Shown: positions 1-5,968 of the stretch, one piece after another
How the letters are laid out: every line of letters begins with the position of its first letter
How positions within the stretch are numbered: position 1 is the first letter of the stretch
From: Candidatus Nitrosopumilus sp.
GTDB taxonomy: Archaea > Thermoproteota > Nitrososphaeria > Nitrososphaerales > Nitrosopumilaceae
DNA length: 6,255 bases
Reading direction: 5' to 3'
Assembly (NCBI GenBank): GCA_030637455.1
Contig: DAOWGL010000119.1
Span: 1 to 6,255, forward strand
Program-made: the position numbers and the translations under genes
Notes under the pieces: generated by a model
What the model was told of the DNA's origin: nothing
What the model saw: only the letters and a program-made list of their open reading frames with translations
The model's database searches: none

Positions 1-307
1 CATCATGCCACAAATGAATATACAAATTCCTCCAAACCTATCTCCAAAATCATATCAGAGTTTCTTGTCAGTTGGAATAAATGACTGGGGCGGAATATCT
101 CCACTTACACCCGATTTTGTAAATCCTGAATTTTCTTGGCCAGAAATTAGCAAAGTAGACGAGTATTCAAAGAAAGCAGGCTTTGATTTGAAATGCAGAT
201 TCCCAATATACCCAGAATACTTTTCTTTTGTTAGCAAAGAGTTAAGAGATAAGATATCAGTCATTGAAGATGAGGAAGGATACGTAAAAGAGGAGTATTG
301 GAGATGA
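1..307 (+). CDS. cofG: CofG C-terminal part: 7,8-didemethyl-8-hydroxy-5-deazariboflavin (FO) synthase subunit, 5' end outside window
   Basis: The reading frame is open from the left edge (first full codon at base 2) to TGA at 305-307, giving about the last 101 residues of a protein that is usually 320-360 aa. Visible CofG signatures are QIPPNL near the start, GINDWGGISPLT followed by DFVNPEFSWPEI in the middle, and the RFPIYPEY block near the end. The radical-SAM CX3CX2C cluster motif lies upstream, outside the window, so catalytic competence cannot be checked. In the family, CofG is a cytoplasmic radical-SAM enzyme that converts the CofH product into FO, the chromophore of coenzyme F420, with loss of ammonia. 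The ATG at 5-7 is internal and is not the real start. The gene overlaps cofH by 4 bp (ATGA), which supports translational coupling and 1:1 production. Identification by motif recall is strong; the truncation is only the window edge. Confidence 0.93.
   Translation, partial: IMPQMNIQIPPNLSPKSYQSFLSVGINDWGGISPLTPDFVNPEFSWPEISKVDEYSKKAGFDLKCRFPIYPEYFSFVSKELRDKISVIEDEEGYVKEEYWR
290..295 (+). promoter_or_regulatory. Ribosome binding site deciding the cofH start
   Basis: GAGGAG lies inside the last codons of cofG. Its distance of 8 nt to ATG 304 is normal for an archaeal Shine-Dalgarno site, while the alternative in-frame TTG at 298 would be only 2 nt away. Together with the ATGA stop/start overlap this favours ATG 304. 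Confidence 0.7.
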
Positions 308-1560
308 TTACTAACATAGATTCACTTTTCAAAAATGCCGATCCTGTACTAGCAGGAATTCTAAACAATGCATTATCTGAAAAGGAAATTTCTGCAGATG
401 ACGGATTAGAATTATTCAAAGCCCAAGGGATTGGATTTCATTTAGTAGGGCTTGTTGCAGACGAATTAAGAAAGAGACGAGTTGGAGATATAGTATCCTA
501 TGTCGTAAATAGAAATATCAATTTCACAAATGTGTGTATCAAACAATGTGGTTTTTGTGCATTTAGTAGAGATTTTAGAGAAGAGGAAGGATATTTTCTT
601 CCAAATGAGGAAATTGTACGTAGAGCAAAAGAAGCACATCAATTAGGAGCAACAGAAGTTTGCATTCAAGCAGGACTGCCACCAGACATGGAGGGAGATT
701 TGTATGAAAAGATTTGCAGAGATATCAAAAAAGAAATTCCAGATATTCATATTCATGGATTTTCTCCTGAAGAGATTCTCTACGGTGCAACTCGCTCAAA
801 TGTATCAATTGAAGAATTTTTGAAAAGAATGAAAGAAGCAGGAGTGAACTCTCTTCCAGGTACATCAGCTGAAATTTTGGATCAAAAACTAAGAGACAAG
901 ATCTCTCCAGGCAGAATTAGTGTAGAGGATTGGGAGACAGTCATCAAAAGTGCCCATAAGATGGGAATTAACACAACCTCAACTATGATGTTTGGACATG
1001 TAGAAACACTTGAAGACAGAGTAAAGCACATTGTAAAATTAAGAGAAATTCAAAAAGAAACAGGCGGATTTACAGAATTTGTTCCACTGAACTTTATTCA
1101 TACTGAAGCACCAATGTACATTCACGGACTACACGAAGGGATAAGACAAGGCGGTAGCGGAAATGATGTTTTACTTACACATGCAGTTTCAAGAATAATG
1201 TTGAATAATTCAATTGATAATTTACAAATGTCATGGGTAAAAGAAGGGCAAAAAATGTCTCAATTGTTACTCATGTGGGGAGCAAATGATTTTGGTGGAA
1301 CTCTAATCAATGAAAGTATTTCAACATCTGCAGGTTCAGAATATGGTCAATTACTAAAACCTAAAGAAATTAGAAGAATGGTAAAAGAAATTGGAAGAGT
1401 TCCTGCTGAAAGAAACACCAACTATGAAATTCTGAAAAAATTTGATGGAGAAGAAGAAGTAGAAGACAAACTAGATACTGTTACAGATAAACAATTTGGA
1501 TCATATGTAGAATTGATTAAAATAAATAAATTCAATTACAAAAATCCTAGGAAGCAATAA
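304..1560 (+). CDS. cofH: CofH: 5-amino-6-(D-ribitylamino)uracil--L-tyrosine 4-hydroxyphenyl transferase, radical SAM
   Basis: CofH is a radical-SAM enzyme that joins a tyrosine-derived hydroxybenzyl group to 5-amino-6-ribitylaminouracil, a riboflavin-pathway intermediate; CofG then closes the product to FO. The CX3CX2C iron-sulfur motif (CIKQCGFC) is at about residues 78-85. Further family blocks are IQAGLPPD, IHGFSPEE, the MFGHVET block near 229, EFVPLNFIHTEAP near 260, NLQMSWVKEG, and WGANDFGGTLINESIS near 325-340. I start at ATG 304 (418 aa): it forms an ATGA overlap with the cofG stop and sits 8 nt after GAGGAG (290-295). The in-frame TTG at 298 would leave only 2 nt after that site. The family core seems to end near RVPAERNTNYEIL (about 365-377). 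The last 40 or so residues, first acidic and then basic, are a tail not expected from the shorter (about 360 aa) methanogen CofH. Function is confident; the role of the tail is unknown. Confidence 0.95.
   Translation: MITNIDSLFKNADPVLAGILNNALSEKEISADDGLELFKAQGIGFHLVGLVADELRKRRVGDIVSYVVNRNINFTNVCIKQCGFCAFSRDFREEEGYFLPNEEIVRRAKEAHQLGATEVCIQAGLPPDMEGDLYEKICRDIKKEIPDIHIHGFSPEEILYGATRSNVSIEEFLKRMKEAGVNSLPGTSAEILDQKLRDKISPGRISVEDWETVIKSAHKMGINTTSTMMFGHVETLEDRVKHIVKLREIQKETGGFTEFVPLNFIHTEAPMYIHGLHEGIRQGGSGNDVLLTHAVSRIMLNNSIDNLQMSWVKEGQKMSQLLLMWGANDFGGTLINESISTSAGSEYGQLLKPKEIRRMVKEIGRVPAERNTNYEILKKFDGEEEVEDKLDTVTDKQFGSYVELIKINKFNYKNPRKQ
1549..1554 (+). promoter_or_regulatory. Ribosome binding site for the TTG-initiated TldE-like gene
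   Basis: AGGAAG lies at the very end of cofH, 7 nt before TTG 1562. It supports the non-ATG start, as no ATG occurs nearby in that frame, and it indicates reinitiation or coupled translation from cofH. Confidence 0.6.
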
Positions 1561-1561
1561 T

Positions 1562-2920
1562 TTGTCCGCCTTAGAAAAGGCACTGAACAATGCAAAAAAA
1601 TTAAAGATTGATGAATGTGATGTTACTTCAGTAAAGAAAAAAATTATTACAGTTAGAATTACAGATTCAGAAATTGTAGAGATTAAACAGAATTTTGATC
1701 AGAGTTTTGGAATTAGATTAATTCAGGATAAAAAAATTGCATCAATGCAGACAACAAATGAAGAAGAGATAGAACAAACAATGCTGAAAGCTTTGAGTGC
1801 ATCATCGAATCTCAAATCAAGGGAATTTTGGGGAGGATTACCATACAAAGCAGAACATGCTCAACTAGAGGGAACGTTTGATGAAAAACTAGAGCAGATT
1901 TCAGGTGCCAAATGCATGGATATCGCACAAAATATGATTAATTCTGCAAATAATGATAAAGTGAATACGATTACAGGATCTCTCCACATAGTATCGGAGA
2001 AATTTGAATTGATGAATTCTAATGGACTAGATTTTTCTGATAAAGCCACATACATTTCAGGAATCATTAATGCGGAATCAGAGAGAGGAGAAACACCAGT
2101 GTCAGGAATTGGACATTCATGTGGAAGAACATTGTCAAATTTTTCTCCAGAACAAATAGGAAAAGATGCAAAGACAATGTGTGTAGAATCAATAAATCCA
2201 CAGAAAATTGATTCAGATGTATATTCTATAATTTTTGAGCCATATTCAGTAGGAGAGTTATTGGCTTTTGTTGTAGCTGCAAACTTTAATTTTAAAACAT
2301 TTAGAGAAAAGAAAAGTTGTTTTTCAAATAGTTATGAAAAAGAAATTGCAGTTAAAGAACTTAATCTAGTTGATGATCCACATGTACCAGAAGGGATTGG
2401 AACAAAATCAGTAGACGATGAAGGAATCAAGACAAAGAAACAAAATCTAATCGAGAAAGGTGTTTTCAAAAATACATTTTCAAACCTATTTGATAGTTAC
2501 AAAGAAGGGGGTCGATCGACAGGCAATGCATCACGTCCCGGCTCCCCCATGGGAAGAAGTTCTGAGCCAATTCCAACCTCATCTCCTCACAATCTGAAAA
2601 TAATTTCAGGGGATTATTCCCAAGAAGAGATGATAAAAGAAACAAAACACGGCTTGCTTGTAGGAAGATTATGGTATACATATGCAGTAAATCCAATTAG
2701 AGGGGATTTTTCATGTACTGCAAGAAGTGGAATTAGAATTATTGAGAATGGAAAAATTGTAGGTCCAGGAAAATCAGTCAGAATAATTCACAGCCTTCCA
2801 AACATGTTGAAAAATATTTCAGCCATTGGGAATAATCAAAGAAACGTTATCCAGTGGGCATCCCTTCCATCAATTACTCCCTCACTAAAGGTTGAAAACA
2901 TTGCAGTGAATTCCATTTAG
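1562..2920 (+). CDS. TldD/PmbA-family protein, TldE-like (no HExxxH zinc site)
   Basis: This 452-aa protein has the layout of the TldD/PmbA (U62) family: an N-terminal domain at about 1-105, a middle region at 110-215 and a C-terminal domain from about 220. C-terminal family blocks are the Gly/Arg/Ser-rich loop at 315-335, NLKIISGDYSQEEMIKE near 344-360, HGLLVGRLWYTY near 363-374, IIENGKIV near 393-400 and NMLKNISAIGNN near 414-425. TldD enzymes are metalloproteases with HExxxH. The matching stretch here appears to be AFVVAA (about 235-240), with no His or Glu, so this is the TldE/PmbA-type partner, not the zinc subunit. In bacteria, TldD/TldE heterodimers trim peptides such as microcin B17 precursor and CcdA. 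TTG 1562 has an RBS and lies 1 bp after the cofH stop, so the gene is probably in the FO operon. No TldD partner is visible. Family is confident; substrate and any link to F420 are unknown. Confidence 0.88.
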   Translation: MSALEKALNNAKKLKIDECDVTSVKKKIITVRITDSEIVEIKQNFDQSFGIRLIQDKKIASMQTTNEEEIEQTMLKALSASSNLKSREFWGGLPYKAEHAQLEGTFDEKLEQISGAKCMDIAQNMINSANNDKVNTITGSLHIVSEKFELMNSNGLDFSDKATYISGIINAESERGETPVSGIGHSCGRTLSNFSPEQIGKDAKTMCVESINPQKIDSDVYSIIFEPYSVGELLAFVVAANFNFKTFREKKSCFSNSYEKEIAVKELNLVDDPHVPEGIGTKSVDDEGIKTKKQNLIEKGVFKNTFSNLFDSYKEGGRSTGNASRPGSPMGRSSEPIPTSSPHNLKIISGDYSQEEMIKETKHGLLVGRLWYTYAVNPIRGDFSCTARSGIRIIENGKIVGPGKSVRIIHSLPNMLKNISAIGNNQRNVIQWASLPSITPSLKVENIAVNSI

Positions 2921-2929
2921 GCTCTAATT

Positions 2930-2959
2930 TAGTCACAAATTACTTGAAAAACGTGACTA
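2930..2959. repeat. Inverted repeat at the convergent 3' ends (possible hairpin/terminator)
   Basis: TAGTCAC (2930-2936) and GTGACTA (2953-2959) form a perfect 7-bp inverted repeat with a 16-nt loop. A second, AT-only 6-bp repeat, TAATTT/AAATTA (2925-2930 and 2937-2942), overlaps it. Both span the 19-bp gap between the tldE-like stop and the convergent exchanger stop. A shared terminator or mRNA-end hairpin is possible, but there is no strong T-run on either strand, and archaeal termination depends mainly on T-runs. Confidence 0.35.
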
Positions 2960-3887
2960 GCAGATAGGCAACATAACCAATAGTCAAAGCAATACCCATT
3001 GGCCTACCAATTATTCCAGTCTTCAAAGCAATGAGTAAAGATAAACTGAATATGATCATTATCGCATAATCAACATAAACATCAGCGCCAACCATTACAC
3101 CTCCAAGTGCTGCACCAACTCCCATTATCATCAAAATATTGTAAATGTTACTTCCAATAATATTTCCAACACCAATGTCTGCATGACCTTTTCTAATTGC
3201 AATAATTGATGTGATTAATTCTGGAAGAGAAGTACCAATGGCAATTACAGTTAATCCAATTATCTTTTCAGATAAACCAAATTCTTTTGCTAAAATTACT
3301 GCATTGTCAACTGTAAGTATAGCACCAACATATAACAAAACGACACCGATTCCAATTAATCCTGCAGATTTTAGATAAAGATTGTTTGCGCCTTGCTTAA
3401 TTTCTTTTTTATTTTCTTCTTTGTTTTCTGCTCTTTGTTTCATTGCATCTTTGAATGTATAATATGCAAATACGCCCAAACCAGCAAGTAACAAAATACC
3501 ATCATATGTAGAAAGTTCACCGTCAATTGATAATAAAACAAGTAAAAACGAAACACCAAGCATTATCGGAATTTCTTTTCGTAGTACAGATTTGTGTACT
3601 GCCAGTGGAACTATAATTGCTGCAATACCAATCACCATACCAACATTTGCAATATTACTTCCAATAATATTTCCAAGAATTATTGCACTGTGCTCTCCAG
3701 CTGCTGCAACACTTGCTGCAAGTTCAGGAGTTGATGTACCATATGCTACGATGGTCATTCCAATTACTAAATTACTAATACGAAACTTTCTTGCAATTGC
3801 TACACCGCCACTAACTAACCAGTTACCACCAAAGCATAGCATAACTAATCCAACTACAGTTAGTATAGCACTTATTGCAATTTCCAT
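2940..3887 (-). CDS. Na+/Ca2+ exchanger-type cation antiporter (CaCA family, YrbG-like)
   Basis: This 315-aa integral membrane protein has the two inverted alpha repeats that define the CaCA superfamily. Alpha-1 carries GTSTPELAAS (Glu55) and GNIIGSNIANVG (72-83). Alpha-2 carries GTSLPELITS (Glu223) and GNIIGSNIYN (241-250). The paired glutamates correspond to the ion-binding Glu54/Glu213 of the Methanocaldococcus exchanger NCX_Mj. About ten hydrophobic helices are visible, split into two halves by a short charged, Lys/Glu-rich cytoplasmic loop at about 145-170. The predicted role is exchange of Na+ (or H+) for Ca2+ across the cytoplasmic membrane; ion specificity cannot be read from sequence. 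The last alpha-2 ligand position, which by spacing matches NCX_Mj Asp240, is Asn250 here. The gene converges on the cofG-cofH-tldE run with a 19-bp gap. A TATA-like box about 27 bp before ATG 3887 suggests a leaderless, independently transcribed gene. Confidence 0.92.
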   Translation of the reverse strand: MEIAISAILTVVGLVMLCFGGNWLVSGGVAIARKFRISNLVIGMTIVAYGTSTPELAASVAAAGEHSAIILGNIIGSNIANVGMVIGIAAIIVPLAVHKSVLRKEIPIMLGVSFLLVLLSIDGELSTYDGILLLAGLGVFAYYTFKDAMKQRAENKEENKKEIKQGANNLYLKSAGLIGIGVVLLYVGAILTVDNAVILAKEFGLSEKIIGLTVIAIGTSLPELITSIIAIRKGHADIGVGNIIGSNIYNILMIMGVGAALGGVMVGADVYVDYAIMIIFSLSLLIALKTGIIGRPMGIALTIGYVAYLLVTFFK

Positions 3888-3910
3888 AAATTGATTTTGA
3901 GTTTTGGCCG

Positions 3911-3917
3911 TTTAAAT
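3911..3917 (-). promoter_or_regulatory. TATA-like box of the exchanger gene
   Basis: The TTTAAA core is centred about 27 bp upstream of ATG 3887 on the minus strand. That is the spacing expected if transcription starts at or near the start codon (leaderless mRNA), and no Shine-Dalgarno sequence is seen before this ATG. Confidence 0.5.
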
Positions 3918-3938
3918 CAGGTGATATACTATAATTTC

Positions 3939-3956
3939 ACAATTCAAACAATTCAA
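3939..3956. repeat. Tandem 9-bp direct repeat upstream of the exchanger promoter
   Basis: ACAATTCAA occurs twice back to back (3939-3947 and 3948-3956). On the exchanger's strand it reads TTGAATTGT twice and ends about 20 bp upstream of the TATA-like box. The second copy also forms an inverted repeat with AATTGT at 3960-3965 (6-nt spacer). Its position upstream of TATA/BRE fits an activator site, but the sequence is AT-rich and the function is inferred only. Confidence 0.35.
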
Positions 3957-4052
3957 GCTAATTGTAAAAACAGTCGATCTAGTCACGATCAGGTGTAAAA
4001 AAACCATCTGAGAAGATCAACAAAACCCATGTCAAACACTAATAAGGTAACG

Positions 4053-4069
4053 TACCGTACTATACGGTA
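4053..4069. promoter_or_regulatory. Palindromic operator candidate overlapping the regulator start codon
   Basis: TACCGTA-CTA-TACGGTA is a perfect 7-bp inverted repeat with a 3-bp spacer; its last base is the A of ATG 4069. A third half-site with one mismatch, TAACGTA (4048-4054), overlaps the left arm by 2 bp. The size and symmetry suit a dimeric winged-helix protein. A site between a promoter and a near-leaderless start would block RNA polymerase, so autorepression by the adjacent regulator is the simplest reading. No clear TATA box was found upstream; the AT-rich ACTAATAA near 4038-4045 is the best candidate. Confidence 0.55.
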
Positions 4070-4425
4070 TGATGCGAGCAAGACTAACATATGTACCACT
4101 AGAAGTGGCAGACCAATTCGGGGATTTCATCACACATAGAGATGAACAAGTTCTCGATGCAGTAAAAGCAAGAACAAAAGATTACAGTACGTTATCTTTA
4201 TTGAAATTGTTATACCAATTAAAAGCAAATCCAATGACGTTTACTGATTTGTATTCAAAGTCAAAGATTAGAATGAAAAAATCATTTCTAAACTATTTGC
4301 ACTTGTGTGTTGATTACAGATTCATAGAAAAAGAAGCAGTAGGTGCAAATGTAATTTACACCATAACAGACAAGGGAAGAGTAATGTTGAATTTGTTTGT
4401 GCAAAAAAATGATTATGTATGTTGA
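4069..4425 (+). CDS. Winged helix-turn-helix transcriptional regulator (small archaeal type)
   Basis: This is a 118-aa, probably cytoplasmic DNA-binding protein. A roughly 38-residue N-terminal part (possible dimerisation or accessory helices) precedes a compact winged-helix domain. Helix 1 is at about 40-52 (TLSLLKLLYQLK), helix 2 at 57-64 (TFTDLYSK), the Lys/Arg-rich recognition helix at 66-80 (KIRMKKSFLNYLHLC), the wing at 85-100 (FIEKEAVGANVIYTIT) and the last helix at 101-111 (DKGRVMLNLF). The pattern resembles short PadR/ArnR1-like archaeal regulators ending in a YTITDKG block; I cannot place it in a named family. ATG 4069 and ATG 4072 are both possible starts, and the frame is closed by TAA at 4048-4050 upstream. 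It is divergent from the exchanger gene and may regulate it or itself through the palindrome at its start. Targets and ligand are unknown. Confidence 0.8.
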   Translation: MMRARLTYVPLEVADQFGDFITHRDEQVLDAVKARTKDYSTLSLLKLLYQLKANPMTFTDLYSKSKIRMKKSFLNYLHLCVDYRFIEKEAVGANVIYTITDKGRVMLNLFVQKNDYVC

Positions 4426-4430
4426 TGAGA

Positions 4431-4440
4431 TATTTTTTGT
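4431..4440 (+). terminator. T-run after the winged-helix gene
   Basis: TATTTTTTGT, with six Ts at 4433-4438, follows the TGA at 4423-4425 within 10 bp. Archaeal RNA polymerase terminates at T-rich non-template tracts. The gap to the converging stop at 4443 is only 17 bp, so termination must occur here or inside the next gene. Confidence 0.35.
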
Positions 4441-4442
4441 TC

Positions 4443-5294
4443 CTAAGAACTAGTTTTTTCAGCGTTCTTTAATTTTTTTATCAACTCGTCGATTTTATTC
4501 TCAAGTTCTTTTTCTTTATTTTCCATTTTTTGAAAATGTGCTTTAGTAATTGCCTCTACCTCAGTCTCGATATCTTCTTCTAGTATTTTTTCAGATACCG
4601 GCAAAAATCTTCTTTTAATAATAAAAGCAATTCTAAAACCAAATTCAAAAATAGTTACAACTGCCATTGCAGCCATAATGCCACCAAGGCTTTCCATGAA
4701 TTTGACAGGGATTGAATTTAGCTGTTTCTCTGTAAAGAAATTCGGATCAGCATATACAGCTGCACTTGTTAAAAGCAAACTCAATATCGCATATGGAATC
4801 ATTTTGGCAATTTCGCTAGCTGCTACTTCTCGATAATATGACAATATACGGACAACTGCAATAATTGACATTGAAACAAATAATGCAATTTCAAATGGCA
4901 TGTCCTTTGAAATTAAGAAAACAAAAAACGCTAAAACAATAAACCAAACAAACGTAATTGCCGGAAATATCACTATGTAAGATGCACCGTATAATGCGAG
5001 AGATTTTGGTTTGACCATATCCCCAACAGATACAGGGTAGAAGGATTTTGGGAGAAAATCTCGTTTTGATATGAAACGATAAAAATACCATACAAATAAT
5101 GAATAAATCGCAATTCCTATAACAAACAGCAAAAATGAGAATATTTTGCTGTCCTCTGAAAGAAAGGTACTTTCAATCAAGTCTTGTGCAAATGTAGAAT
5201 CTTGCGCCCAAGATTGTTCAAATGAATCTACAGATATGAAAAATACTTCGAAAACAATTATGGTTATTTGTGCAAGTCTTAGATTTATTTTCAT
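4443..5294 (-). CDS. Multi-spanning membrane protein with C-terminal coiled coil, unknown function
   Basis: I do not recognise this 283-aa protein. The first 30 residues are hydrophobic (6-21) and end in SWA before QDS, which fits a signal-peptide cleavage site, though they could also be an anchor. Membrane segments follow at about 51-73, 100-128, 134-152, 164-182 and 207-226. Positive clusters such as ISKRDFLPK after the first span and IIKRRF after the last put these ends in the cytoplasm. The tail (about 235-283) is highly charged with heptad-like spacing, for example around KELENKIDELIKKLKN, and should form a cytoplasmic coiled coil, perhaps for oligomerisation or partner binding. No catalytic motif is visible. 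It converges with the winged-helix gene (17-bp gap) and lies 100 bp downstream of the DUF308 gene on the same strand. A role as a membrane scaffold or sensor is possible but unsupported. ATG 5294 is chosen because the hydrophobic N-terminus follows directly. Confidence 0.75.
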   Translation of the reverse strand: MKINLRLAQITIIVFEVFFISVDSFEQSWAQDSTFAQDLIESTFLSEDSKIFSFLLFVIGIAIYSLFVWYFYRFISKRDFLPKSFYPVSVGDMVKPKSLALYGASYIVIFPAITFVWFIVLAFFVFLISKDMPFEIALFVSMSIIAVVRILSYYREVAASEIAKMIPYAILSLLLTSAAVYADPNFFTEKQLNSIPVKFMESLGGIMAAMAVVTIFEFGFRIAFIIKRRFLPVSEKILEEDIETEVEAITKAHFQKMENKEKELENKIDELIKKLKNAEKTSS

Positions 5295-5322
5295 TTAATG
5301 AAATCTATTTAAAAAATGAAAA

Positions 5323-5328
5323 TTTAAC
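5323..5328 (-). promoter_or_regulatory. Possible TATA-like box of the 4443-5294 gene
   Basis: GTTAAA on the minus strand is centred about 31 bp before ATG 5294, which would give a leader of only a few bases. A second AT box (TTTAAA, 5308-5313) is too close for a leaderless start. The region is AT-rich throughout, so this is weak evidence. Confidence 0.25.
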
Positions 5329-5338
5329 ATGGGATGCA

Positions 5339-5351
5339 TTAAAAAAATAAA
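5339..5351 (-). terminator. T-rich terminator after the DUF308 gene
   Basis: On the minus strand the sequence reads TTTATTTTTTTAA, with seven consecutive Ts (bases 5341-5347), about 45 bp past the stop at 5395-5397. No stable stem precedes it, which is normal for archaeal intrinsic termination. It supports separate transcription of the DUF308 gene and the membrane gene beyond it. Confidence 0.45.
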
Positions 5352-5394
5352 CAATTGCCGTGATTTTAGGAATAAGACTAAGTAATTTCTAATT

Positions 5395-5946
5395 CTATTG
5401 GATTGTACGCATCATTTTATTTCCGGTAATTCCAGAAACAACACTTGCAATACCATTAGCGAATAATCCAATTGACATGAAAATTACCATCATTGCTAAT
5501 GCCAATCCAGGATAAGCTAAAAGTATTCCTGCAAAACCAACTGCAATTGCACCTAACACAATACCTGAAACGCGAGAGCCTTTGTCTGCACCCCTTGAAG
5601 TAATTCCAGAACCAATCAAACCTAATCCATGAATTAAAATAATTATTGAAACAATCCAAATCAAGGTACCAATAGCTGCAATTGGATTTGCAATTGCAAA
5701 TATTCCACCAATAATAGAAATAACACCTGTAGCTATACTAATTCCTCTAGATTTACCAGAAGCTTGTTTTGCAACCCCACCTACAATAATTCTTGAAACT
5801 CCAATTACCACCAAAGCAATTCCCAATAGCATTACATGAAATGATATGGCTGCCTCTGGATTTGAAATAACATATGCTGCAAGGGCTATTGCAATAACTC
5901 CCAAAATGATTTCAGCTATACGAATTCCTTTTGGAGTCTTATCCAT
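5395..5946 (-). CDS. DUF308 (HdeD-like) six-helix membrane protein
   Basis: This 183-aa, very hydrophobic protein has six predicted membrane helices arranged as three similar two-helix units at about 7-57, 68-115 and 123-173. Each unit starts with a Gly-rich helix (IAEIILGVIAI, IATGVISIIGG, VSGIVLGAIAV), has a Pro turn after about 20 residues (SNP at 28-30, ANP at 86-88, YP at 145-146), and ends with a second helix running into a G-x-G or S-G-I motif. This three-fold pattern is typical of DUF308/HdeD-like proteins. E. coli HdeD is linked to acid resistance, but the molecular function of the family is unknown and that role should not be transferred. The loops between units carry Lys/Arg (AKQASGKSR; SRGADKGSR), placing them in the cytoplasm. 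It has its own promoter-like box and a T-rich terminator, so it is probably monocistronic. Confidence 0.83.
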   Translation of the reverse strand: MDKTPKGIRIAEIILGVIAIALAAYVISNPEAAISFHVMLLGIALVVIGVSRIIVGGVAKQASGKSRGISIATGVISIIGGIFAIANPIAAIGTLIWIVSIIILIHGLGLIGSGITSRGADKGSRVSGIVLGAIAVGFAGILLAYPGLALAMMVIFMSIGLFANGIASVVSGITGNKMMRTIQ

Positions 5947-5968
5947 GATGAATTTATGAACATATTCA

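Noticed and set aside
298..303. TTG 298 as the cofH start
   Set aside because: Only 2 nt from GAGGAG; ATG 304 has proper spacing and the ATGA overlap.
1861..2696. Minus-strand ORFs opposite the TldE-like gene (1861-2067 and 2466-2696)
   Set aside because: They lie entirely within a gene with strong family motifs, and lack RBS or conserved features.
3592..3894. 100-codon plus-strand ORF opposite the exchanger gene
   Set aside because: Its Pro/Ile/Ala-rich product is the antisense shadow of the alpha-1 region of a well-supported CaCA protein.
4029..4139. A 36-codon plus-strand ORF beginning at ATG 4029, overlapping the start of the winged-helix gene out of frame
   Set aside because: Short, no RBS, no recognisable domain, and most of it lies within the palindrome and the regulator's coding sequence.
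4891..5659. Alternative-frame minus-strand ORFs within the two membrane-protein genes
   Set aside because: Cys/Phe/Trp/Asn-rich products typical of shifted frames of hydrophobic genes; fully embedded in better frames.
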